64,000 nucleotides of DNA from Paenibacillus sp. SC116 (lineage in GTDB: Bacteria; Bacillota; Bacilli; Paenibacillales; Paenibacillaceae): the NCBI RefSeq assembly GCF_024733555.1, contig NZ_JANIOF010000001.1, positions 2,414,777-2,478,776 of the forward strand, given 5' to 3'. The notes under the pieces are model-generated. The model did not search any database and was not told where the DNA came from. It was given only the letters and a program-made list of their open reading frames with translations. The position numbers and the translations under genes are program-made. Below, in pieces: positions 57,394-64,000 of the stretch (position 1 is the first letter of the stretch; each line of letters opens with the position of its first letter).

Positions 57394-57436
57394 ACCTCCT
57401 TCCAAGATAACTCTTGGGTGGAGGTTATTTTTTTTG
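57394..57436 (+). terminator. Terminator after the small membrane protein
   Basis: ACCTCC...CCAAGA pairs with TCTTGG...GGAGGT around a TAAC loop, ending in TTATTTTTTTTG. Confidence 0.9.
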
Positions 57437-57532
57437 TTCTCTAATCCAACAGAAGGGGCTGCCCTTCAGAAGAACAACTCTCCCCTTTGGACAACCCCTC
57501 GATTAGTTGGAACTATTCAAATTATTCATTTA

Positions 57533-58420
57533 CTAGATTACACTTCCACCGAACAAGAAGCGATGTTCCCAAGCTTTGCCCGTGATCGTATCTACACGAA
57601 CGCCTCCAGAGTCAATGGAGTACGTATGCAATACTTGTCCATCACCTAAATATACACCCACATGAGTAATGCGCTCTGTATTCTTATTTACCCCAGCATA
57701 GCTGGAAGCTTTGGAGCCTTTATAGCTCATAAAGAACATCAAGTCGCCACGTTTCAATTGGGAGATACTATTTTTAGCTGTCCCTTTATTCTTCACATAA
57801 GAACCTTGTTGACGGGAATCTGCTGGCAGTGTAACTCCTGCGGACTGCTTGAAAATATGACGGACGAAATCAGAGCAGTCGAAAGTTTGCGTATTACTGC
57901 GGTTGGAACCGAACTCATACGGTGTCCCGAGATACGACATGCCTGTCTTAATTACGTCTTCCACCGAAGAGCTGATGGGCTGCTTATCGTCATTGTTCGA
58001 ATTGTTTGCATTTACGGAGTTGCTCGAACCCGTAGATGGATTGCTTGTCCCATTAACTTTAATATACTTGCTGCTGGAACTAACAAATCCAATGTTTCCT
58101 TGTGAATCTTTCACTTTGTACCAATTAGCACTTGTCTGTTCTAGTACGGAAACCGCTTCACCCTGTGTTAGCTTGCGAATTACTTTACCAGAAGTAGAAG
58201 CTGCGTCACGCATGTTCACACTGCTTTGAATCGTTGCCGTTTGTGCTGTACTAGCAGCCGTGTTCATATTGTACGAGTAGCTTGTCCCATTGTCAGTGCT
58301 GCGTGGAGCAGCTGATACAGGCGCTGCTAACATTTGAGCAGATAGTGTAATTGTCGTTAGTGCGAGCAAAGATTTGCTGAAAGTTTTCATATTCATTAAT
58401 TTATTCACTCTGTTGTTCAT
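57533..58420 (-). CDS. Secreted NlpC/P60 peptidoglycan endopeptidase
   Basis: 295 residues: signal peptide (cut near 38), an SH3-like domain (about 66-122, VNMRDAASTSGKVIRKL), a Ser/Asn-rich linker and an NlpC/P60 domain with the catalytic Cys C182 in FDCSDF, His H253 in THVGVYLGDG and H265 in LHTYS. Cuts D-gamma-Glu to diamino acid bonds in wall peptides. ATG 58420 has GGGAGG ten bases upstream. Confidence 0.93.
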   Translation of the reverse strand: MNNRVNKLMNMKTFSKSLLALTTITLSAQMLAAPVSAAPRSTDNGTSYSYNMNTAASTAQTATIQSSVNMRDAASTSGKVIRKLTQGEAVSVLEQTSANWYKVKDSQGNIGFVSSSSKYIKVNGTSNPSTGSSNSVNANNSNNDDKQPISSSVEDVIKTGMSYLGTPYEFGSNRSNTQTFDCSDFVRHIFKQSAGVTLPADSRQQGSYVKNKGTAKNSISQLKRGDLMFFMSYKGSKASSYAGVNKNTERITHVGVYLGDGQVLHTYSIDSGGVRVDTITGKAWEHRFLFGGSVI

Positions 58421-58660
58421 TATCGTTCTGCCTCCCTAAGATGTCGATTCTTCGTTGCTGGCTTACAACAATAATGATCACATGTGTGTATGTACACATT
58501 GTAATCTTTTATAATATTAAATCAATGAATCCTAGTAATGTAACTAGATTCCATTTGTCTATACTATAACAAGTTACAATTTTGACATCTAGAGGACTTT
58601 AGTCTTAATTATTACGTTTTGTAACTATTTTACTAGTTCTAAAGAACTATATTAAATGAT

Positions 58661-59686
58661 TTATTTTCCTTTTGTCCGAATCATAAGGAAGACAAAGTAA
58701 GGAACACCAACAAGTGAAATGACAATACCAACTGGAAGCTCCGCAGGCGACACAATCGTTTTTCCGACATAATCAGAAAAAACAACGATTAACATACCTA
58801 TTAGTCCACAAACGGGCAGCAGCCTACTATGAGTCACACCAACGAGCCTTCTAGCAATATGCGGCGCCAATAAGCCAACAAATCCGATACTACCAGACAC
58901 GGAAACACAAGCACTCACGATACCGATGCTGCAAATGAGAAGAATGATTCGTTCGCGGTTAATCGCAATTCCTAAGCTGGATGCACTTTCATCCTTCATT
59001 TGCAGCAAATCCAAAACAGATGCCTTTATCAGCAAAATAGGCACAAGGATAATAATCCAAGGCAGCATAGCTATGATATATAACCAATTCGCATTGTAAA
59101 TACTACCTGTAAGCCATACGGTAGCTGCTTCGAAGTCATTCGGATTCATTTTCAAAGAGACAAATAAAGTCAGTGCACCAAATCCGGAAGAAATCGCGAT
59201 ACCGACTAACAAAAGCCGCTGCGGATCCAATGTCCCTCGATACCAAGCCAGCACAAAAATCACGACCGCTGCTAGCAATCCGCCGACTAACCCGAAGATT
59301 GGCATAATCATCGTCCCGAGCCAGCCATCTGTAAATAACTCACCTTGAAATAAGAACATAAAAATAACGATCGCAAAGCCCGCTCCCGCATTTATTCCAA
59401 GAATCCCTGGGTCTGCTAAACCGTTTCTAGAAACACCTTGGATCACAGCCCCTGCAATACCAAGCCCAAAACCAACCAAAGCGGCGACAATCATTCGAGG
59501 CATGCGAAATTCGAATAGAACCAACTCATGCTCAGGCTTGGTGTCTATCTGCAAAATAGTCCGCAGAATTTCCATGACCGTAATGTCAAAATCACCAGCC
59601 GTAATATGTAAATACAAGCTCACCACAATAAGACATACGAGTGATATAAAAGCGACCCAAAACGCACGTAATGATGTTCTATGCAT
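58661..59686 (-). CDS. FecCD-type iron-siderophore permease, second subunit
   Basis: 341 residues, about nine to ten membrane helices, BtuC/FecCD family with VQGVSRNGLADPGILGINAGAGFAIV, the cytoplasmic GFVGLLAPHIARRLVGVTHSRLLP coupling helix and HGVSVSGSIG-like segment. It overlaps the first permease gene by eight bases. Forms the membrane channel with the gene at 59679. Confidence 0.94.
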   Translation of the reverse strand: MHRTSLRAFWVAFISLVCLIVVSLYLHITAGDFDITVMEILRTILQIDTKPEHELVLFEFRMPRMIVAALVGFGLGIAGAVIQGVSRNGLADPGILGINAGAGFAIVIFMFLFQGELFTDGWLGTMIMPIFGLVGGLLAAVVIFVLAWYRGTLDPQRLLLVGIAISSGFGALTLFVSLKMNPNDFEAATVWLTGSIYNANWLYIIAMLPWIIILVPILLIKASVLDLLQMKDESASSLGIAINRERIILLICSIGIVSACVSVSGSIGFVGLLAPHIARRLVGVTHSRLLPVCGLIGMLIVVFSDYVGKTIVSPAELPVGIVISLVGVPYFVFLMIRTKGK

Positions 59687-60704
59687 GCTTGCCGCCTCCT
59701 CTCGTACGAATTAAATAGAGGAAGAAGGGAACACCAAACAAGGCGGTAACTACGCCTATCGGCGTTTCAAACGGCATGTTCAAGAAGCGACTTATAATGT
59801 CGCAAAACGCCAGGAACATGGCTCCGATGACTCCTGCACAAGGCACAACCCAGCGATAATCCATACCGACCAAAAAGCGAGTAATATGTGGAATCATTAG
59901 ACCGATAAAGCCAATCTTTCCTACAAGCGCAACCGATATCCCTGTCAAAATAATGACCGATATCGTTGCAATTCCTCTAACCAGTTTCGTTCGCTGCCCT
60001 AATCCGCGAGCTACTTCCTCACCAAGCGCCATAACGCTAATCTTGCTAGCAACCAGCATTGCGAACACAATACCCACAATAGCAAACGGAATCGCTAGCT
60101 TCACATGTTCTGGATTCACTTGATGAAGCCTCGCATTATACCAAAAGCTAATATCTTGTGAGATTTGAAAATACGTAGACAACGCCATCGAAACACTGCT
60201 TAAAAATGTGCCAACTACTGTACCAAAGATAGCCAACTTCACCGGTGACAGTCCGCCAGGTATGATGGACGCTATACCATACACAAATGCTACACCCAAG
60301 GCGGATCCTAGAAGTGAGAACAAAATCATTTCCATGGACGATGCATTAGGCAAAAGGATCATAGACAGTGTGATGGCAAAGGCGGAACCGTCTGTTACAC
60401 CTAAAATAGAAGGAGAAGCTAAATAGTTGCGTGTTACTCCCTGCATTAGTGCGCCAGATATAGCAAGGAACGCCCCTACAAGGAGCGCTCCTATTGCTCG
60501 CGGCAGACGGGAGTGTATCACAATCTGATGATCGATATGATTCGGGTCGAAACGAACAAATGCATCCCATATCGTGCTTAAGCTGATCGGCTTAGAGCCG
60601 TAAAAAATAGAGCAAACAGCTAATGCTATCATCACAAAAGGCGATAACGCGAGGATGACTATAGGTATGCGATGTGATATTTGCCTCTTCATCTGCTCAC
60701 CCAA
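59679..60704 (-). CDS. FecCD-type iron-siderophore permease, first subunit
   Basis: 341 residues, FecCD family: MQGVTRNYLASPSILGVTDGSAFAI and KIGFIGLMIPHITRFLVGMDYRWVVP mark the two hallmark segments. Follows the binding-protein gene by five bases and overlaps the next permease. No ATPase gene is found in the operon; B. subtilis siderophore permeases can share the YusV ATPase encoded elsewhere. Confidence 0.94.
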   Translation of the reverse strand: MGEQMKRQISHRIPIVILALSPFVMIALAVCSIFYGSKPISLSTIWDAFVRFDPNHIDHQIVIHSRLPRAIGALLVGAFLAISGALMQGVTRNYLASPSILGVTDGSAFAITLSMILLPNASSMEMILFSLLGSALGVAFVYGIASIIPGGLSPVKLAIFGTVVGTFLSSVSMALSTYFQISQDISFWYNARLHQVNPEHVKLAIPFAIVGIVFAMLVASKISVMALGEEVARGLGQRTKLVRGIATISVIILTGISVALVGKIGFIGLMIPHITRFLVGMDYRWVVPCAGVIGAMFLAFCDIISRFLNMPFETPIGVVTALFGVPFFLYLIRTRGGGKHA

Positions 60705-60709
60705 TATCC

Positions 60710-61717
60710 TTAGGAACCAAGCTTCTCAACAGCAGCTTTGAGGAACTGCTGTTTACTCCAGAACGTTCCACCTTGTGCATCTGGATCAACAACATTAATA
60801 AACACCTTGTTGTTTTTAACTGCATCGAGATTTTTCCAAATTGGATTGTTTTGCAGCTCTTCTAGTATTTTTACGTTCTTCTTATTCTCGGACTCCGCAA
60901 ATTGTAGGAAAATGACATCCGGATTAATCTCACTGAACTTCTCAATCGAAATGATTTCTTGTTTCTTCGTAGCTGCTATTTCTGCTGGTACGGATAAACC
61001 AAGCTCTTCATACAAGGTAGGATTGAAGAATACCGACTCTGCGTATAAACAAAGTTCAAGCCCACGCAATCGAAGCGCAATAACCTTTTTATCCTTATAC
61101 TCCGCCCCAATCTTCGGCTTCGCAGCTTCTAGATCTTTCTTATACTGTTCGAGCAAATCATTGGCCTGGTCTTGCTTGCCCGTTAGTTCTGCTAGCAATA
61201 GCAAGTTCGCCTCCCAGTCCACTGCTTTGTGAGAAACAGGAATTGTCGGTGCAATCTTCTCCATCTTCTCCGTCTTGTCTGCTGGGAATTTCGTCGAGCC
61301 TAGTATAACGTCGGGCTTAAGCTTCAGCATAGTTTCAAAGTTCGGCTGCTGCTTTTGACCGATATCAGTCGCCGTTTTAGTTATATCTGCGAACATTTGC
61401 GGGAAACCTCCACCAACTGAACTCGCTCCAGCAAGATTAACGTCTAGCACAAGCGCGTCTTCCATTGATTCGATACTTCCCGCAACCACAATATTTTCAA
61501 CTTTTTCAGGGACGGTATAGGTCTTGCCCAAATATGTAATCTCTCTCGTTCCTTTAGCCGTTTCTGTCGATGCTGTCTGAGACTGACCTGATTCTGGTTG
61601 TGAAGCGGTCTTATTATCTGTCGCTCCATCTTGCTTCGAGCTGCCGCATGCAGCTAATAGGAAGACCATAACGGAAATAAGTGCAAATTGCCAAAAACGC
61701 TGTTTCATTGTTTTCAT
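60710..61717 (-). CDS. Iron-siderophore binding lipoprotein
   Basis: 335 residues with a lipoprotein signal ending LLAAC (C24). The mature part is an FecB/BtuF-like two-lobed binding protein: VENIVVAGSIESMEDALVLDVNLAGASS, LKPDVILGSTKFPADKTEKMEKIAPTIPV and INPDVIFLQF. Bound iron chelate not identifiable; likely hydroxamate or citrate type. First gene of the operon, under a Fur box. Confidence 0.92.
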   Translation of the reverse strand: MKTMKQRFWQFALISVMVFLLAACGSSKQDGATDNKTASQPESGQSQTASTETAKGTREITYLGKTYTVPEKVENIVVAGSIESMEDALVLDVNLAGASSVGGGFPQMFADITKTATDIGQKQQPNFETMLKLKPDVILGSTKFPADKTEKMEKIAPTIPVSHKAVDWEANLLLLAELTGKQDQANDLLEQYKKDLEAAKPKIGAEYKDKKVIALRLRGLELCLYAESVFFNPTLYEELGLSVPAEIAATKKQEIISIEKFSEINPDVIFLQFAESENKKNVKILEELQNNPIWKNLDAVKNNKVFINVVDPDAQGGTFWSKQQFLKAAVEKLGS

Positions 61718-61750
61718 TGCCTGCCTCTCTATTTTTCAATCCATAGGAAT

Positions 61751-61776
61751 TGATAATTATTCTCATTTAGATTATA
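61751..61776 (-). promoter_or_regulatory. Fur box and -10 of the siderophore operon
   Basis: TGATAATTATTCTCA (61751-61765) matches the 7-1-7 Fur box TGATAAT-N-ATTATCA with one mismatch. TATAAT on the minus strand (61771-61776) lies just upstream, so iron-bound Fur would cover the start site. Confidence 0.8.
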
Positions 61777-61969
61777 GAGGAGCAGCTTCTGTCCGAACAT
61801 GGACAATATCCAGTTTCCATCATGTACGAAGTCCAGAATCATGTAACAGCACTCATCTGAATTCTGCTTGGTATGAAAAGGATAATTCAGAAATTGTAAT
61901 TTAGTTCTTCAACACATACGCCCTTCATTTGTCATACGTTCGTTCGAACTAAAAACTACTCTTGTTATT

Positions 61970-61988
61970 GTTAACCAATGTGGTAAAC
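61970..61988. promoter_or_regulatory. Inverted repeat before the MFS gene
   Basis: GTTAACCA and TGGTAAAC, three bases apart (one mismatch), about 90 bases before the MFS start. It overlaps a possible promoter (TTGTTA at 61963 and TAAACT at 61985). Likely operator of an unknown regulator. The rest of the 61777-62074 gap shows nothing more. Confidence 0.4.
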
Positions 61989-62074
61989 TTCACCTACAAG
62001 GCAGCATGACGATGCGGACGGGCTATGGAGTAAGTTGATTATGTAGAGAAAAATAAAGAGAGGATAGGGGTAAA

Positions 62075-63328
62075 ATGAATTCATTTTTGCACGCTATTAA
62101 GCAGCATACGAAAACGACCTTTGCCATTCAGCAGTTTCCTATTGCCATGATCATCAATGTGTTTCTCGGTATTTCTTTTGCTTTTGTAATGCCGTATAAT
62201 TCTCTATTTGCGATTGATGAAGTTGGTATGAGTAACAAAACCTTTGGTATATTCATGCTTATCTCATCGATATGCGGTATTGTATTCAGCACCTATATCG
62301 CTAAGCTATCTGATCGTCTGCCCAATCGCGGCTTCATTTTAGCCATGTGTGCAATCGCTGGGGCAGTCGGTTATTTGGGATTCGCCTTTTCAAGAAATTT
62401 TTATGTACTGCTCTTTGTCTCTTCCCTGTTCCTTGGCATATCTTCATCGACATTTTCGCAAGTGTTTGCCATTGGCCGTGAGATTTTAGGAAGATCAACC
62501 GTACCTTCCTCTCAGATTCCACTCTATATGAACATCTTGCGTACGATTTTTGCTCTATCTTGGACGCTTGGGCCTGCCATTGCAGCGTTTGTTTTGCTTT
62601 ATTTAGGATTTACAGGACTATTTGTGGTAGCGGCAACCTGCAACGTTATCGTAGCGATCATTTCGCTTTTATTTTTAAAAAGCAGACAAGAAAGTCAAAT
62701 GGCCAAAACATCTCAAGCCAACATTCCGCTCACCAAGATCGTATTTCAACCGTTTATTTTTCTTAACCTGCTTGCCTTTACGTTTATTTCTGTGGCAAAT
62801 ACGCTTAGCACGATGAATATGGCTCAATTCGTCACCAAAGAACTCGGCGGTACAGAAAAAGATATCGGCATCATTTTCAGCATCCCGCCTGTATTTGAAA
62901 TTCCATTTATGCTCGGCTTTGGCTATTTAGCTACTAAAATAATAAGTGATAAGCTAATTAGGCTGGGCGTATTTATCGCCTGCATTTATTTTATTTTGCT
63001 CTCCTTTGCAGCAGAAACTTGGCATATCTTTATCGTACAAATATTGAGCGCTGCCTACATTTCGATTACGAGCGGAGTCGCCATTACCTATTTTCAAGAC
63101 TTTTTGCCGCAAATGCCAGGAACCGCAACCAACTTGTACTCCAATTCCAATAAGGTTGGATCGATGATTGGTTTTGTACTATTTGGCTTTATCGCGGATG
63201 GCTTTGGATATCGCAGTGTATATTTCGCTTGTGCGGTATTTGCCATTGTGGCCTTTACATTGTTGCTCGCATTAATAAAGATGAAACGGGCAAAGTTTGA
63301 TACCGTTCAGGCAAGGCAAGTGAGTTAG
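62075..63328 (+). CDS. MFS transporter (sugar-efflux/Set-like group)
   Basis: 417 residues with about 12 hydrophobic segments and motif A AKLSDRLPNRGF after segment 2; the AFVMPYNSLFAIDEVGMSNKTFG start and the SVANTLSTMNMAQFV segment resemble SetA-like sugar-efflux proteins. Substrate unknown; it is divergent from the siderophore operon and could export a siderophore or sugar. The ribosome site GAGAGGATAGGGG precedes ATG 62075. Confidence 0.85.
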   Translation: MNSFLHAIKQHTKTTFAIQQFPIAMIINVFLGISFAFVMPYNSLFAIDEVGMSNKTFGIFMLISSICGIVFSTYIAKLSDRLPNRGFILAMCAIAGAVGYLGFAFSRNFYVLLFVSSLFLGISSSTFSQVFAIGREILGRSTVPSSQIPLYMNILRTIFALSWTLGPAIAAFVLLYLGFTGLFVVAATCNVIVAIISLLFLKSRQESQMAKTSQANIPLTKIVFQPFIFLNLLAFTFISVANTLSTMNMAQFVTKELGGTEKDIGIIFSIPPVFEIPFMLGFGYLATKIISDKLIRLGVFIACIYFILLSFAAETWHIFIVQILSAAYISITSGVAITYFQDFLPQMPGTATNLYSNSNKVGSMIGFVLFGFIADGFGYRSVYFACAVFAIVAFTLLLALIKMKRAKFDTVQARQVS

Positions 63329-63395
63329 AGGCGATGTAAGGAGCGTATCGAGGTCACCTGGAACCTGAAACTTGGAAACTTCCTCTAACGGTTCC

Positions 63396-63591
63396 CGCAG
63401 GCGTTATTTTCAGCAAATCATCCACAGTAGAAATGTAACGGTCGTACGAGTGCTTATTTTAGCCATAATGGCGATTAAAATCGCTCCAACTGGCAAATAA
63501 GCTCACTGACATCCTTTACATCTCAAATGAAGTACATATTAGCTGGATAGCCTCTGCGGCAACCGTTAGTACGGTCGGTAATATTAGTTAA
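63396..63591 (+). pseudogene. Possible remnant of a transporter gene
   Basis: In the 63329-63700 gap one frame reads RNVTVVRVLILAIMAIKIAP up to a stop at 63500, and the next frame continues at once with LTDILYISNEVHISWIASAA up to 63591. Together they look like the first membrane segment and loop of an MFS-type protein broken by a frameshift, without a start. This could be chance. Nothing else is seen in the gap apart from the hairpin at 63617. Confidence 0.25.
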
Positions 63592-63616
63592 TCAACAAGC
63601 TATCTGTAAAATACAT

Positions 63617-63653
63617 AAAGGCAAAGTTATCTTCACGATAACTTTGCCTTTTT
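63617..63653. terminator. Bidirectional terminator hairpin
   Basis: A 15-bp perfect inverted repeat AAAGGCAAAGTTATC with a TTCAC loop (63617-63651), ending in a T run on the plus strand. Terminates the MFS side and perhaps the CDF gene. Confidence 0.85.
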
Positions 63654-63700
63654 CTCATATATAGCGATAAGCAGCACAGTAACCGTACATTATCCTCTTA

Positions 63701-64000
63701 CTAAGAAGGTTCCCCTTTTAATAAGGGCTCCACATGTACTTGAACCTCGGTAATATTATGCGAATGCATCATTCTATGCTCTACCTCATCGCAAATCCGA
63801 TGACTCTCAATTAAAGTCAACTTTGGATCAACCAATACAATTACATCGACGAGCACACGATTGCCATGAAGGCGTGCCTTCACATCCCGAATCGCATGAA
63901 CACCGTTTGTATGGGCGATCGTCTTGCGCAGCATCTCCAATTTTTTTTCATCAAAGCCATCGGTTAACGCATGACTCGCATCATAAAAAATATCCCATGC
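63701..64000 (-). CDS. Cation diffusion facilitator, C-terminal part (cut by window edge)
   Basis: The minus-strand frame is open to the right edge: the last codons in the window read AWDIFYDASHALTDGFDEKK, the ALTDGFD loop typical after the final membrane segment of CDF metal-efflux proteins. Then about 85 residues form the cytoplasmic dimerisation domain (VHAIRDVKARLHGNRVLVDVIVLVDPKLTLIESHRICDEVEH), a ferredoxin-like fold that binds Zn or Mn. The membrane part lies beyond the window. Metal specificity unknown. Confidence 0.88.
   Translation of the reverse strand, partial: AWDIFYDASHALTDGFDEKKLEMLRKTIAHTNGVHAIRDVKARLHGNRVLVDVIVLVDPKLTLIESHRICDEVEHRMMHSHNITEVQVHVEPLLKGEPS

Overview
The window looks like a chromosomal segment of a spore-forming low-to-middle GC Firmicute, most likely a Paenibacillus relative. 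The evidence is an H-type small acid-soluble spore protein, Gram-positive ribosome binding sites, two leucine T-box leaders, a Ku/LigD end-joining locus and a Wzx/Wzy exopolysaccharide cluster led by a separate Wzz protein and tyrosine kinase. The species assignment is inference. I saw no rRNA, tRNA, CRISPR array, insertion sequence or prophage.

Left part (1-9000): the 3' end of a YdiF-like ABC-F gene faces leuA and the tRNA t6A operon tsaE-tsaB-rimI-tsaD. The gap after ydiF carries a cluster of DnaA boxes, including a perfect inverted pair. leuA sits behind two tandem T-box leaders, both reading a Leu CUC specifier, driven by one strong promoter. An alpha/beta hydrolase lies between leuA and tsaD, followed by sspH.

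Repair and envelope (9000-16400): Ku with an unusual Ala-rich tail carrying basic clusters, a free-standing LigD-type ligase overlapping its stop codon, and a separate LigD-type polymerase. Then cardiolipin synthase, a membrane-anchored M23 peptidase paired with a bactofilin, and a small CxxC protein.

Exopolysaccharide cluster (16400-40500, all on the minus strand, read right to left): Wzz-like protein, BY-kinase, a structured RNA gap matching the position of the eps-associated RNA (EAR), CapD-like dehydratase, Wzx, Wzy, three glycosyltransferases, UDP-glucuronate 4-epimerase, two phosphoglycosyltransferases, GalE-like epimerase, GalU, Ugd, DegT aminotransferase, sugar N-formyltransferase, FemAB-like transferase, exported beta-helix protein, RmlD, a degenerate Ugd-like protein, and an LCP ligase. 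Together they predict an acidic, N-formylated amino-sugar polymer attached to the wall. A PilZ protein and a divergent XRE repressor lie at its promoter end.

Right part (41400-64000): an MFS transporter, glutamate synthase large subunit with no gltD beside it, a secreted protein with eight Ig-like domains, a membrane acyltransferase, a yhgD-yhgE pair with two matching operators, a UgtP-like glycolipid glucosyltransferase, a small membrane protein, an NlpC/P60 hydrolase, a Fur-box-controlled siderophore uptake operon without an ATPase, another MFS transporter, a possible gene remnant, and the 3' end of a CDF metal transporter running off the edge.
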